A stretch of 64,000 nt of DNA from Rhodoplanes tepidamans (GCF_030813915.1 NZ_JAUSUJ010000026.1:35331-99330), one strand, 5' to 3'; numbered from the stretch's first letter, positions 15,981 through 25,951 are shown. The notes: generated from the letters alone by a model not told the origin. Program-made: numbers and translations.

Positions 15981-16928
15981 ATGATGGCCGCCAGCGTGAC
16001 CCGACGGGCCGTGGCGGGGCCGCCGATCCTGTGGGTCGCGGCCCTGCTGCTCGCGCTCGCCGCGGCGCTGCTGCCCGGCTTTTTCTCTCCCGACAACCTC
16101 GCCAATGTGGCGCGGCAGTCGGCCGTGCTGGCGCTGCTGGCGATCGGACAGACCTTCGTGGTCGTCGCCGGCCTGATGGATCTCTCGGTCGGCATGCTGG
16201 CGACGCTGGTGTTGGTGCTGGCCGCCGACCTGATGGACGGCCGAGCGGAGGCGACGCTCGCGGCGGTCGGACTCGCCGTCGCGCTCGGCGCCGGGATCGG
16301 GGCACTCACCGGCGTGCTCAATAATGCCCTGCGCATCAACTCGCTGATCCTGACGCTCGGGATGCTCACCATCCTGCAGGGCGTCACCTTCATCTACACG
16401 GACCAGAGCCTGGGCGCGCCGTCGCCGGCGATCACCTGGCTCGCCAACGGCGAGCTGTTCGGCCTGCCGCCGTCGTTCCTGCTGGTGCTGGTCGCGACCG
16501 GACTCGCTCATGTGGCGCTCCATCACACGCGCTTCGGCGTGCATCTCGCCGCCGTGGGCGGCGCCGTGCAGAGCGCCCGCCAGGCCGGCATCGCGGTCGA
16601 CCACGTCGTGCTCGTCGCCTTCGTGATCAGCGGCCTGTCGGCCGGCCTCGCGGGCCTGCTGCTGCTCGGCCGGCTCGGCACCGGCTACCCGAACGCCGGC
16701 GTCGGGCTGGAGCTCGACGCCATCGTGGCGGTGGTGCTGGGCGGCACCGCGCTCGCCGGCGGCCGCGGCAGCGTCGTCGCCAGCGTCGCCGCCGCGGTGG
16801 TGCTCGGGATGGTCAGCAACATGCTCAACCTGCTGGAGGTCTCCTCGTTCCTGCAGATGGTGATCAAGGGCGGCGTGGTGATCGTCGTCATCCTGATCGG
16901 CCAGATCCGTCCGGAGGTCGCGCGATGA
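15981..16928 (+). CDS. ABC transporter permease, ribose/branched-chain type (RbsC-like)
   Basis: A polytopic inner-membrane protein of 315 residues with about eight to ten hydrophobic segments. The family motif is seen in GLMDLSVGMLATLVLVLAAD and the late GGTALAGGRGSVVASVAAAV. The ATG at 15981 has GGAG 7 nt upstream; a GTG at 15975 overlaps the hydrolase stop but sits too close to that GGAG. It is followed at once by a second permease gene with a 4-nt overlap, so the two probably form a heterodimeric channel. Confidence 0.88.
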   Translation: MMAASVTRRAVAGPPILWVAALLLALAAALLPGFFSPDNLANVARQSAVLALLAIGQTFVVVAGLMDLSVGMLATLVLVLAADLMDGRAEATLAAVGLAVALGAGIGALTGVLNNALRINSLILTLGMLTILQGVTFIYTDQSLGAPSPAITWLANGELFGLPPSFLLVLVATGLAHVALHHTRFGVHLAAVGGAVQSARQAGIAVDHVVLVAFVISGLSAGLAGLLLLGRLGTGYPNAGVGLELDAIVAVVLGGTALAGGRGSVVASVAAAVVLGMVSNMLNLLEVSSFLQMVIKGGVVIVVILIGQIRPEVAR

Positions 16929-17929
16929 GCCGGCCCGACGAGATGGCGGCCGCGGCCCTGCCGCAGGCGGCGGTGCCGCAGCCGCGGCGTGCCCGCCGCA
17001 TCCCGGAGATGCTGGCGATCTGGCTGGTCCTGGTCGCGCTGCTGGTGCTTGCCGGAGTCCTGTCCGATGCGTTCCTGCGGCCCGTCTATCTCGGCAACAT
17101 CGTGCGTCAGGCGGCGCCGATCGGCATCGCCGCGGTCGGCGTCACGCTGGTGATGATCCTGGGCGGCGTCGATCTCTCGATCGGCGCCACCATCTCGCTC
17201 GGCGCCGTCGTCTGCGCCGCCGTCATGGCGGGCGAGCCCGCCAACATTGCACCGGCGGTGGTGCTCGCCTGCTTGGCCGGTGCCGCGGTCGGCACCCTCA
17301 ACGGCGCCCTGATCGCCTTCACGGGCGTGTCGCCGTTCATTCTCACGCTCGGCACCGCGATCACGCTCTACGGGGTCACCCAGCTCATCACCGGCGGCAC
17401 TGCCCACGGCATCGTCGCGCCCGGATTCCGCGAGGCCTTCAACATCCGGATCGGCGGCGTCCTGCCGGTGCTCGGCCTCGCCTTCGTGGGGGTGGCCGGC
17501 CTCGGCCTGGCGGTGCAGCGGCTCACCACGTTCGGCCGCCGGCTCTACCTGATCGGCAGCAATCCGGCGACGGCGCGCCTCGCCGGCCTGCCGGTGCGGC
17601 GCACCGTGCTGATCGCCTACGCGCTCTCGGGCCTGTTCGGCGGGCTCGGCGGCCTCGCGCTGCTGGCCCGCTCGGGCGTCTCGGGGTCGCTCGCGGCGAG
17701 CGGCTACGAGTTCGACGTGCTCGCCGCCGTGGTGCTGGGCGGCACCACCTTCGAAGGCGGACGCGGCGGGATCGGCGGCACGGTCGCCGGCGTGCTGATC
17801 CTGTTCGTCGCCTTCAATCTCGTGAACGTCGTCGGCCTCCCCTACCACGCCCAGCTGGTGGTCAAGGGCGCCGTCATCATCGCGGCCTCGGCACTCTATC
17901 GGCGGATGCGCGAGGCCCGCCAGGCTTGA
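16925..17929 (+). CDS. ABC transporter permease, ribose type (second subunit)
   Basis: A 334-residue inner-membrane permease of the same family as the preceding gene. The motif GGVDLSIGATISLGAVVCAA and the late LGGTTFEGGRGGIGGTVAG are typical. Its ATG overlaps the stop of the first permease (ATGA), so translation is coupled. The N-terminus (MSRPDEMAAAALPQAAVPQP) is polar and longer than usual. It carries an expected cytoplasmic coupling loop between membrane segments. Confidence 0.88.
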   Translation: MSRPDEMAAAALPQAAVPQPRRARRIPEMLAIWLVLVALLVLAGVLSDAFLRPVYLGNIVRQAAPIGIAAVGVTLVMILGGVDLSIGATISLGAVVCAAVMAGEPANIAPAVVLACLAGAAVGTLNGALIAFTGVSPFILTLGTAITLYGVTQLITGGTAHGIVAPGFREAFNIRIGGVLPVLGLAFVGVAGLGLAVQRLTTFGRRLYLIGSNPATARLAGLPVRRTVLIAYALSGLFGGLGGLALLARSGVSGSLAASGYEFDVLAAVVLGGTTFEGGRGGIGGTVAGVLILFVAFNLVNVVGLPYHAQLVVKGAVIIAASALYRRMREARQA

Positions 17930-17949
17930 ACCGGAGAAAGGGTGACGAC

Positions 17950-19002
17950 ATGCGATACGCACGCGTGATCATGCTGTCGGCCGTCGTGGCGGTCGGTCTG
18001 TCGGTGATCGGGCCGGCGACGGCGCAGACCAAGCGCGAGGAGCTGGTCGCCCAGGCGGCCGAGAAGGTCGACACGGCGCGGTTCAAGAAGCCGGGACCCT
18101 ACACGATCGGCGTCTCGGCCGGCTATCTCACCAATTCGTGGGTCGTCTACGCCCTCGCCCACATCAAGTACGAGGCCTCGCTGCATCCCGAGATCAAGGA
18201 GGTCGTCGTCACCGATGCCGGCTTCAAGCCGGCCAAGCAGGTCGCCGACATCGAGGACCTGATCAACAAGAAGGTCGACCTGATCATCTACTGGCCGGTC
18301 GACAACAAGGCGATCGCCGGCGCCTTGCAGAAGGCGATCGACGCCGGCATCCCGGCCGTCAACACGGGTGGCGGCTTCTACTACAGCCCGAGCACCACCT
18401 CGAACGCGTATATCGGCCAGTGGGACCTCGGAGAGAAGACGGCCAGGCAACTGTTCAAGGACATGGGCGGCAAGGGCAAGATCATCGCCATGCTGCCGAT
18501 CGCCGGGCATTCGGCGACCGTCGACCAGAAGGCGGCACTCGACGCCGTCATGAAGGAGTTCCCGGGCATCGAGCTGCTCTCGGCCGAGCACGGCAACTGG
18601 AACCGGGCTCGCTCCAAGCAGATCACCGAGAACCTGCTGCAGCGGTTCCCGCGGATCGACGGGGTGTTCTCGCCGTCCGGGCAGATGTCCGCCGGCCTCG
18701 CCGAGGCGTTCGAGGAGGCTGGCCGGCTGAACGAGGTCGTGATGTCGCCGGCCGACGAGTACAATGGCTGGCTCAAATGGGTCGACAAGAACCAGAAGGG
18801 CGGCATCATCACGTTTCCGACCAAGGTCGGCCGCGACGCCGTCCAGCTCGGGCTCGAGATCCTGAAGGGGCAGCCGGTCGAGCGCGGTCGCCAGGTCCCC
18901 TCGGTCGTCATCCCGGCCTCGGAGGTCGGCAAGTACGTGCGGCGGGACGCCTCGGACGACACCTGGGCGAACGAGCTGCCGGCCAGCTGGCAGCCGAAGT
19001 AG
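17950..19002 (+). CDS. Periplasmic sugar-binding protein (Peripla_BP_4)
   Basis: A 350-residue periplasmic protein with a signal peptide (MRYARVIMLSAVVAVGLSV, cleavage near ATAQ). The fold is of the LacI/RbsB type: PYTIGVSAGYLTNSWVVYAL, the DVADIEDLINKKVDLIIYWP region, and VMSPADEYNGWLKWV. The ATG at 17950 is used; a TTG at 17926 overlaps the upstream stop but would put extra residues before the signal. It lies between two permease genes and the ATPase gene of the same importer. The ligand is likely a sugar, polyol or similar compound, but could be the substrate of the operon's hydrolase. Confidence 0.88.
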   Translation: MRYARVIMLSAVVAVGLSVIGPATAQTKREELVAQAAEKVDTARFKKPGPYTIGVSAGYLTNSWVVYALAHIKYEASLHPEIKEVVVTDAGFKPAKQVADIEDLINKKVDLIIYWPVDNKAIAGALQKAIDAGIPAVNTGGGFYYSPSTTSNAYIGQWDLGEKTARQLFKDMGGKGKIIAMLPIAGHSATVDQKAALDAVMKEFPGIELLSAEHGNWNRARSKQITENLLQRFPRIDGVFSPSGQMSAGLAEAFEEAGRLNEVVMSPADEYNGWLKWVDKNQKGGIITFPTKVGRDAVQLGLEILKGQPVERGRQVPSVVIPASEVGKYVRRDASDDTWANELPASWQPK

Positions 19003-19035
19003 CGGCGGCGGACGAGGACACGGAGCGCGCCGGCG

Positions 19036-20547
19036 ATGGCTCTTCTCGAGACCGAGGGACTGTCGAAATCCTTCGCCGGCGTGCCGGTCCTCTCCGGCGT
19101 CGACTTCGCCGCCGAGGCCGGCGAGGTCCATGCCCTGGTCGGCGCCAACGGCGCCGGCAAGTCGACCTTTCTCAACATCGTGTCGGGCTCGCTCGCGCCG
19201 AGCGCGGGCGTGATCCGGCTCGCCGGGGCCGCGGTGCGCTTCGCGACGCCGCAGCAGGCCCACCGGGCCGGCGTCAGTATCGTGCACCAGGAGTTCTCGC
19301 TGGCGCCGCTGCTCGACGTCGCCACCAACGTCTTTCTCGGCCGCGAGCCGCGCACCCGGCTCGGCCTGGTCGACCGGGCCCGCATGCGGCACGACGCGGC
19401 GGCGCTCCTCGACACCCACGGGTTCCGGCTCGACCCGGATGCGCCGGTCGCCGGCCTCAGCGTCGCCGAGCAGCAGCTCGTCGAGATCGCCCGCGCGCTG
19501 TCGTTCGAGGCGCAGGTGCTGATCCTCGACGAGCCGACCGCCGCCCTGTCGCCGCCCGAGCAGCAGCGGCTGTTCGCCGTGATCGAGCGCCTGAAGGCCG
19601 TGGGCGTCGCGATCCTCTACGTGTCGCACCGGCTCGACGAGGTCTTCCGCATCGCCGACCGGGTGACGGTCCTGCGCAATGGGATCCGCGTGGCGACGCG
19701 TCGCGTCGCCGACCTCGACCATGCCGGGCTGGTGAGTCTGATGCTCGGCGAGGCGGCGGCCGCGGCGGCGCCGCCGCCTCGCGCGACGCCCGGGTCGGTC
19801 CGGCTGGCCGCGACCTACCGGGCCGGCGAGGCGACGAGCAGCATCGTCGTGCGGGCCGGCGAGATCGTCGGGCTCGCCGGCTTCGTCGGCGCCGGGCGCA
19901 CCCATCTGGCCCGGGCGCTGGCCGGCCGTGCGCGGTCGAACGAGATCGAGATGACGATCGACGGCAAGGCCGTCGACCGGCGCAGCGCCGGCGCAGCGCT
20001 GCGTCACGGCGTCGTCTACGTCACCGAGGATCGCAAGCGCGACGGCCTGTTCGTGCCGCTCGGCGTGCTCGCCAACACCACGGCCGGCGCGCTCGACCGC
20101 GTGTCGCGCTTCGGCCTGCTGCAGGCAGGCCGTGAGCAGAAGCTCGGCGGCGACATGCTGGCGCGGCTGCGCCTCGCGGCGCCGAGCCTCGCCGCGCCCG
20201 TGAACCACCTCTCCGGCGGCAACCAGCAGAAGGCGGTGTTCGCCCGGGCCCTGCTGGCCGAGCCACGGGTGCTGATCTGCGACGAGCCGACCCGCGGCGT
20301 CGATGTCGGCGCAAAGGCGCAGATCCACGACCTGCTGGTCGAGCTCGCCGGCCGCGGGCTCGCCGTTCTGGTGGTCTCCTCGGAATTTGCCGAGCTCCTC
20401 GCCGTCGCCGATCGCATCCTGGTGATGCGCGATCGTGCCGTGGTCGCCGCGTTCGCGCGCGGCACCGTCGACGAGCCGACGCTGTTCCGTGCGGCGAGCG
20501 GCGATCCCGCCGTGCTGGCCGCCGCCCGCCCCGGCCTGCCACCCTAG
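19036..20547 (+). CDS. Sugar ABC transporter ATP-binding protein (RbsA-like, two ATPase domains)
   Basis: A 503-residue ATPase with tandem nucleotide-binding domains. The first has Walker A GANGAGKST at residues 36-44 and Walker B VLILDEPTAAL, with the signature LSVAEQQLVEIARAL. The second has a degenerate Walker A (GAGRTHL) and the canonical signature LSGGNQQKAVFARALL with Walker B LICDEPTRGVD. This asymmetry is normal for RbsA/XylG-type enzymes. It completes the importer with the two permeases and binding protein upstream; the gap is 33 nt. Confidence 0.9.
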   Translation: MALLETEGLSKSFAGVPVLSGVDFAAEAGEVHALVGANGAGKSTFLNIVSGSLAPSAGVIRLAGAAVRFATPQQAHRAGVSIVHQEFSLAPLLDVATNVFLGREPRTRLGLVDRARMRHDAAALLDTHGFRLDPDAPVAGLSVAEQQLVEIARALSFEAQVLILDEPTAALSPPEQQRLFAVIERLKAVGVAILYVSHRLDEVFRIADRVTVLRNGIRVATRRVADLDHAGLVSLMLGEAAAAAAPPPRATPGSVRLAATYRAGEATSSIVVRAGEIVGLAGFVGAGRTHLARALAGRARSNEIEMTIDGKAVDRRSAGAALRHGVVYVTEDRKRDGLFVPLGVLANTTAGALDRVSRFGLLQAGREQKLGGDMLARLRLAAPSLAAPVNHLSGGNQQKAVFARALLAEPRVLICDEPTRGVDVGAKAQIHDLLVELAGRGLAVLVVSSEFAELLAVADRILVMRDRAVVAAFARGTVDEPTLFRAASGDPAVLAAARPGLPP

Positions 20548-20609
20548 GGACCCGGCCGCCGCGCCTTGCCGCGTGCCACGGAGCCGCTAACGTGCGCCCG
20601 AATCGGCCG

Positions 20610-20619
20610 CCCCCCCCCC
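20610..20619. repeat. Ten-base C homopolymer upstream of the glycosyltransferase
   Basis: Ten C residues in a row lie directly before a GGAGG ribosome site and the likely GTG start of the GT2 gene. Such tracts can change length by slippage, but here the tract lies outside the reading frame if the GTG at 20629 is the start. It may also be a sequencing-sensitive spot. Confidence 0.7.
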
Positions 20620-20628
20620 GGAGGGCCG

Positions 20629-22506
20629 GTGTTCTTCGGATGGTGCCGCGTCTCGATGGTCCCTGCGAGCCGACTCTTGCGCGCTTTCTCGCACGATCTG
20701 CGTCGGGCGCTCGACATTCTGCGGACTGCGGGGCTCGTCGCGCTCGCGCAGCGCGCCGGACGTCGGCTGCGCCGGCTCCTGGCGCCGCGCGGCTATGCGG
20801 CCTGGATCCGGCGCTACGGCACCGGGCTGCCGGACCCGCGGCTGTCCGCGCCGCGTGCGGACGGGGGCCGGAGCATCGCGGTGCTGCTGCCGGAGCCCGG
20901 CGTGCCGGACGACCTCGCCGCCACGCTGCGGGCCCTGCAGGCCCAGACCAGCCCGGCCTGGCGGCTGCGGATCGCCGTCGCCGGGCCCCCGCCGGCCGCC
21001 CTGGTGCGGCTCGCCGCGGCCGAGCCGCGGGTCGATCTGGTTCCCGTCGCGCCGCCGGAGCGGGCCGAGGACGCCTGGGCGGCGGCCGCGACCGCGCTCG
21101 CCGCCGGCGCCGCCGCGCCGCTCGTCACCGTGCTCGACGCCGGCGACCGGCCGGCCCCCGACATGGTGGCGGCCGCGCAGGCGGCCTTCGCCGACGACCC
21201 CGGTCTCGCCCTGGCGTTCGGCGACGAGGACGTGCTGCGGCCCTCCCGGCTGCCCTGGCGCGGGCCCGTGCGGGCCGATCCCTGGTTCAAGCCGGACTGG
21301 AACCCGGCCCTGATGCTCGGCTGCGACGCGGTCGGCCGGCCGGCCGTGCACGACCGGGCGACCGTTCTCCGGCTCGGCGGCTTCCGGCCCGGACTGGCCG
21401 GCGCCGAGGAGCACGATCTCGCCCTGCGGATCGCCCGGGCGGTGCCGCCGGCGGCGATCCGGCACCTGCCGCGCGTCCTGCTCCACCGGCGCCCGGGCGG
21501 CCGGCATCCCGGCGGCTGGCGGATGCCGGAGGGCGGCGCCGCCGCGCGCCGGGCGGTGGCGGAGCACCTCGCCGCCCTCGATGTCGCCGCCACGGTCGAG
21601 CCGGGCCCGGTCGGCAACCGGGTGGCGACGGCCTTGCCGCGCCCGGCCCCGCGGGTCAGCGTGCTGGTGGCCACCACGGGGCGGCCGGCGGTGGCGCGGC
21701 GCTGCTTCGAGACGCTGCTGAGGGCGACCGACTACGACCCGCTCGAGGTGCTGGTGCTGGTCGCCGAACCGGCGCTCGCCGATCCGGAGCGCGCCTCCTT
21801 CCTGAACGGGCTCGCCGCCGATCCGCGGGTGCGGCTCGTCGTCGGTCCCGACCGGCCGTTCAACTACTCGGAGGTCAACAATCACGGCGCCGCGCAGGCG
21901 ACCGGCGAGTTCCTGTGCTTCCTCAACGACGATACCGAGGCGCTCGGCCCCGGCTGGCTGGCTGCGCTGGCGGCGCGCACGATGCTGCCGGAGGTCGGGG
22001 CGGCCGGCGCCATGCTGTACTATCCGGACGGGACCATCCAGCACGCCGGGGTCCTGCTCGGGCTCGGCGGCATCGCCGGCCATGCCGGTCACCGGGTGCC
22101 GCGCGGCAGCCCGGGGCCGTTCGGCCGCTTCGCCCTGGACCAGGACGTCGCCGCCGTCACGGCCGCCTGCATGGCGGTGCGGGCCGACGTGTTCCGCGAC
22201 GTCGGCGGCTTCGACGAGGCGCTGCCGCTCGCCTACAACGACGTCGACCTCTGCCTGCGGATCCGGCGCGCCGGCTGGCGCATCCTGTGGACGCCGGCGG
22301 CCGCGCTCGTGCACCACGAATCGGCCTCGCTGGGGCCGCACGACACGGCCCATGCGGCGCGATTCGCCGAGGATGTACGGCTGATGCGGGAACGCTGGGC
22401 GGAGGATCTGGCGGCCGACCCGTATTACAATGCGAACCTGTCGCTCGATCGCGCCTGGGCCCTGGCGTTCCCGCCGCGCCCGGCGCGTCCGACCCGAACG
22501 CGCTGA
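20629..22506 (+). CDS. Large GT2-family glycosyltransferase with two GT-A-like parts
   Basis: A protein of about 625 residues. The GTG at 20629 has GGAGGG 3-4 nt upstream; an ATG at 20656 is the alternative. After a basic N-terminal part, a first GT2-like domain (from RSIAVLLPEPGVP) has FGDEDVL and WFKPDWNPALMLG, typical of rhamnan/O-antigen synthases. A second, complete domain starts at PRVSVLVATTGRP and has PFNYSEVNNHGA, FLNDDTEALGPGW and YNDVDLCLRIRRAGW. It likely adds sugars to a surface glycan in the cytoplasm or at the membrane. It is followed by a small anchored protein and cysD. The donor and acceptor are unknown. Confidence 0.87.
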   Translation: MFFGWCRVSMVPASRLLRAFSHDLRRALDILRTAGLVALAQRAGRRLRRLLAPRGYAAWIRRYGTGLPDPRLSAPRADGGRSIAVLLPEPGVPDDLAATLRALQAQTSPAWRLRIAVAGPPPAALVRLAAAEPRVDLVPVAPPERAEDAWAAAATALAAGAAAPLVTVLDAGDRPAPDMVAAAQAAFADDPGLALAFGDEDVLRPSRLPWRGPVRADPWFKPDWNPALMLGCDAVGRPAVHDRATVLRLGGFRPGLAGAEEHDLALRIARAVPPAAIRHLPRVLLHRRPGGRHPGGWRMPEGGAAARRAVAEHLAALDVAATVEPGPVGNRVATALPRPAPRVSVLVATTGRPAVARRCFETLLRATDYDPLEVLVLVAEPALADPERASFLNGLAADPRVRLVVGPDRPFNYSEVNNHGAAQATGEFLCFLNDDTEALGPGWLAALAARTMLPEVGAAGAMLYYPDGTIQHAGVLLGLGGIAGHAGHRVPRGSPGPFGRFALDQDVAAVTAACMAVRADVFRDVGGFDEALPLAYNDVDLCLRIRRAGWRILWTPAAALVHHESASLGPHDTAHAARFAEDVRLMRERWAEDLAADPYYNANLSLDRAWALAFPPRPARPTRTR

Positions 22507-22523
22507 CGAGGCTGCCGCCCCCG

Positions 22524-23078
22524 ATGTCGATCCGGACGGTTCTCGCCATCCTGGCCGGTGCGGCCCTCGCCTGCGTGTGGGCGGTGGTCTCGTACCCGCT
22601 GGTCGATTATGTCGACAACGCGCTCTACTGGCGCCGGGTGCGGAGCGACACCGACGTCGCCGGCGTCGTCGGCCGGCTCGGCAACACGCCGGCCTTCGAG
22701 TTCGCCAGGGCGGCCGCCAAGGCCGGCCTCACCCGCTCGGAGGGCCTCAAGGGCATCGTCGACGCGGCCGACGTGCTGCCCGACGGGCGGCTGAAGGTGG
22801 CGGGCTGGGCGGTCGACACCCGCAAGGGCAACCGGCCCGTGGACGTGGTCATCGTCGCCCCCAAGGTCGCCGTGTTCGTCGTGCGCACGACGTCCCCGCG
22901 CGACGACGTCGCCGACTACCTGCTGTTTCCGGCCGACTACATCAAGGCGGGCTTCGCCGCGACCTTCGACGAGCCGGTCGGCTGCGCCGTCACCCGCGCC
23001 GGGGCCTATGTGGTGGTGGTCAACCAGGACCTCCAGTTCGACATCGTCAATCCACAGCTCAAGATCAACGGATGCTGA
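22524..23078 (+). CDS. Membrane-anchored protein with a GWxxD-type domain, function unknown
   Basis: A 184-residue protein with one N-terminal membrane segment (about residues 4-24, TVLAILAGAALACVWAVVSY) followed by an extracytoplasmic domain. The stretch GIVDAADVLPDGRLKVAGWA followed by VDT, then VDVVIVAP, RDDV and IKAGF, resembles a domain often attached to glycosyltransferases (G-x-D, GWAxD, R-x-D-V, GF). It starts 17 nt after the glycosyltransferase stop, so it likely works with it. Two cysteines near the end (C155 region and the last residue) are noted. The function is not known; an anchoring or glycan-binding role is inference. Confidence 0.75.
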   Translation: MSIRTVLAILAGAALACVWAVVSYPLVDYVDNALYWRRVRSDTDVAGVVGRLGNTPAFEFARAAAKAGLTRSEGLKGIVDAADVLPDGRLKVAGWAVDTRKGNRPVDVVIVAPKVAVFVVRTTSPRDDVADYLLFPADYIKAGFAATFDEPVGCAVTRAGAYVVVVNQDLQFDIVNPQLKINGC

Positions 23079-23165
23079 CCCGCCCGGCGGCCCCTTCCGC
23101 GCCGGGTCCGACCGTGCCATAGCACTGTCCACCCCCGGTCCCGACCGATCCACCGACGCCGCACC

Positions 23166-24071
23166 ATGCCGTCCCTGCCGATCCATCTGCGCCAGCTCGA
23201 GGCCGAATCCATCGGCATCCTGCGCGAGGTCGCGGCCGCCTTCGAGCGGCCCGTGATGCTGTACTCGATCGGCAAGGATTCGAGCGCCATGCTGCATCTC
23301 GCGCGCAAGGCATTCTTTCCGGGCCGGCTGCCGTTTCCCTTGTTGCACGTCGACACGACCTGGAAATTTCGCGACATGATCACGTTCCGGGACCGCACCG
23401 CGCGCGATCTCGGGCTCGACCTGATCGTGCACGTGAACCAGGAGGGCGTACGCGCCGGCGTCGACCCGTTCCGCTCGGGCTCGGCCGTGCACACGCGGGT
23501 GATGAAGACCGAGGCGCTCAAGCAGGCGCTGGAGCAGCACCGCTTCGACGCGGCGATCGGCGGGGCGCGGCGCGACGAGGAGCGCTCGCGCGCCAAGGAG
23601 CGGGTGTTCTCGCTGCGGTCGGCGAGCCACGGCTGGGAGCCGCGGCGGCAGCGCCCCGAGCCGTGGCGGCTGTTCAACACCCGCCTCGCGCCGGGCGAAT
23701 CGATGCGCGTCTTCCCGCTCTCCAACTGGACCGAGCGCGACGTGTGGGAGTACGTGCGGGCCGAGGGCATCCCGGTGGTGCCGCTCTATTTCGCCGCCGA
23801 GCGGCCGGTGGTCGAGCGCGACGGCATGCTGCTCGTCGTCGACGACGACCGCTTTCCGCTGCGCCCCGGCGAGGTGCCGCGGATGCGGCGCGTCCGCTTC
23901 CGCACGCTCGGCTGCTATCCGCTCACCGGGGCGATCGAATCCGACGCGACGACGCTCGACGCGATCGTCGCCGAGATGCGCGCCGCGACCACGTCGGAGC
24001 GGCAGGGGCGGCTGATCGACGCCGACGAGACCGCCTCGATGGAGCGCAAGAAGCGCGAGGGCTACTTCTGA
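23166..24071 (+). CDS. cysD: Sulfate adenylyltransferase subunit 2
   Basis: A 301-residue PP-loop protein, the small subunit of ATP sulfurylase, which makes adenosine phosphosulfate from ATP and sulfate in the cytoplasm. The ATP-binding loop is SIGKDSS in [16 protein letters not shown]. The family segments [31 protein letters not shown] and [14 protein letters not shown] are present, and it ends in the KKREGYF tail. Its stop overlaps the cysNC start by one base (TGATG). No cysH, cysI or cysG is near, so this pair probably supplies PAPS for sulfation, as nodPQ does in rhizobia. The 87-nt leader has no clear ribosome site. Confidence 0.95.
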   Translation: MPSLPIHLRQLEAESIGILREVAAAFERPVMLYSIGKDSSAMLHLARKAFFPGRLPFPLLHVDTTWKFRDMITFRDRTARDLGLDLIVHVNQEGVRAGVDPFRSGSAVHTRVMKTEALKQALEQHRFDAAIGGARRDEERSRAKERVFSLRSASHGWEPRRQRPEPWRLFNTRLAPGESMRVFPLSNWTERDVWEYVRAEGIPVVPLYFAAERPVVERDGMLLVVDDDRFPLRPGEVPRMRRVRFRTLGCYPLTGAIESDATTLDAIVAEMRAATTSERQGRLIDADETASMERKKREGYF

Positions 24072-25951
24072 TGACGGCGGCCGACCAGGACGCGCCGGCG
24101 CGCGGCGCGATCGAGGCGGCCGGGCGCGGCCAGCTCCGCTTTCTCACCTGCGGCTCGGTGGACGACGGCAAGTCGACGCTGATCGGCCGCCTGCTGGTCG
24201 ATTCCAGGCGGGTGTTCGACGACCAGCTCGCCGCGCTCGAACGCGACTCGCGCCGCTTCGGCACCACCGGCGAGGACGTCGACTACGCGCTGCTGCTCGA
24301 CGGGCTCGAGGCGGAGCGCGAGCAGGGCATCACCATCGACGTCGCCTGGCGGTTCTTCGCCACGGCGCGGCGCTCCTTCGTGGTGATGGACGCGCCCGGG
24401 CACGAGCAGTACACCCGCAACATGGCGACGGCCGCCTCGACGGCCGAGCTCGCCGTGCTGCTGGTCGATGCCCGCAAGGGCCTGCTCGACCAGACCCGCC
24501 GGCACGCGGCGATCTGCGCGCTGTTCCGCGTGCGCCACGTGGTGCTCGCGGTCAACAAGATCGATCTGGCCGGCTTCTCGCAGGAGACGTTCGACGCCAT
24601 CGTCGCCGATTTCGCGGCGTTCGTGCAGCCGTTCGGCTTCGCCTCCCTCACGGCCGTGCCGGTGTCGGCACGGTTCGGCGACAACGTCGTCGCGGCGAGC
24701 CCGCGCACGCCGTGGTACGGCGGGCCGGCGCTGCTCGATCTCCTGGAGACGATCGACGTGGAGAGCGATCCGGCCGCCGCGCCGTTCCGCCTGCCGGTGC
24801 AGTGGGTGGCGCGGCCGAACGCCGAGTTCCGCGGCTTCGCCGGCACGGTCGCGTCCGGCCGCGTCGCGGTCGGCGACGCCGTCGTGGTGCAGCCCTCGGG
24901 CGCCGGCTCGACGGTCGCCCGCATCGTCACGGCCGACGGCGACCGCGACGCCGCCGCGGCGGGCGACGCCGTCACCCTGGTGCTCGCCGACGAGCGCGAC
25001 GTGTCTCGCGGCGACCTGCTGGCGGCGGCCGACGCGCCGGCCGAGGTGGGCGACCAGATCCAGGCGCATCTCCTGTGGATGGGCGAGCAGCCGCTGCTGC
25101 CCGGCCGGGCCTGCCTGATGCGCATCGGCACCCGCTGGGTCGGCGCCACGGTGTCGCAGATCCGCCACCGCATCGACGTGCGCACGCTCGCCCCGCTCGC
25201 CGCGCGCCGGCTGGTGCTCAACGAGATCGCGGTGTGCAACCTCTCGGTCGCGGCGCCGATCGCCTTCGATTCCTACGCCGCCGACCGCACCACCGGCGCC
25301 TTCGTGCTGGTCGACCGCGAGACCAACGACACCGTGGCGGCCGGCATGATCGACTTCGGCCTGCGCCGCGCCGCCAACCTGCGCTGGGAGCGGCTCGCCG
25401 TCGACAAGGCGGCGCGGGCGCGGCTGAAGGGCCAGCGGCCGTGCGTCGTCTGGTTCACCGGCCTCTCCGGCGCCGGCAAGTCGACCATCGCCCGTCTCGT
25501 CGAGCAGCGCCTGCACGCCGAGGGGCTGCACACCTACATGCTCGACGGCGACAACGTCCGCCACGGGCTCAACCGCGACCTCGGCTTCACCGACGCCGAC
25601 CGGGTGGAGAACATCCGCCGCGTCGGCGAGGTGGCGAAGCTGATGGTCGACGCCGGCCTGATCGTGCTGTGCGCCCTGATCTCGCCGTTCCGGGCCGAGC
25701 GCCAGGCGGTGCGCGAGCTGCTCGGCGCGGGCGAGTTCGTCGAGGTCTTCGTCGACGCGCCGCTCGACCTGTGCATGGCGCGCGACCCCAAGGGCCTCTA
25801 CGCCAAGGCGAGGGCCGGCCGGCTCACGAACTTCACCGGCATCGATTCCCCCTACGAGCGCCCCGACGCCCCCGACCTCGTCCTCGACACCGCCGCCGAG
25901 AGCGCCGAAGCCCTGGCCGAGCAGGTGGTGGCGCGGGTGCGGGGGGGCTGA
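24071..25951 (+). CDS. cysNC: Bifunctional sulfate adenylyltransferase subunit 1 / APS kinase
   Basis: A 626-residue fusion that completes APS synthesis and then phosphorylates APS to PAPS. The N-terminal GTPase part has G1 [10 protein letters not shown]3 DAPGHEQYT and G4 NKID, and it drives ATP sulfurylase. From about residue 450 the APS kinase domain follows, with P-loop [11 protein letters not shown] and the segments [15 protein letters not shown] and [18 protein letters not shown]. All catalytic motifs are intact. This is the NodQ/CysNC arrangement. It is translated from an ATG that overlaps the cysD stop. The downstream sulfotransferase at 34134 is a natural user of its product. Confidence 0.95.
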   Translation: MTAADQDAPARGAIEAAGRGQLRFLTCGSVDDGKSTLIGRLLVDSRRVFDDQLAALERDSRRFGTTGEDVDYALLLDGLEAEREQGITIDVAWRFFATARRSFVVMDAPGHEQYTRNMATAASTAELAVLLVDARKGLLDQTRRHAAICALFRVRHVVLAVNKIDLAGFSQETFDAIVADFAAFVQPFGFASLTAVPVSARFGDNVVAASPRTPWYGGPALLDLLETIDVESDPAAAPFRLPVQWVARPNAEFRGFAGTVASGRVAVGDAVVVQPSGAGSTVARIVTADGDRDAAAAGDAVTLVLADERDVSRGDLLAAADAPAEVGDQIQAHLLWMGEQPLLPGRACLMRIGTRWVGATVSQIRHRIDVRTLAPLAARRLVLNEIAVCNLSVAAPIAFDSYAADRTTGAFVLVDRETNDTVAAGMIDFGLRRAANLRWERLAVDKAARARLKGQRPCVVWFTGLSGAGKSTIARLVEQRLHAEGLHTYMLDGDNVRHGLNRDLGFTDADRVENIRRVGEVAKLMVDAGLIVLCALISPFRAERQAVRELLGAGEFVEVFVDAPLDLCMARDPKGLYAKARAGRLTNFTGIDSPYERPDAPDLVLDTAAESAEALAEQVVARVRGG

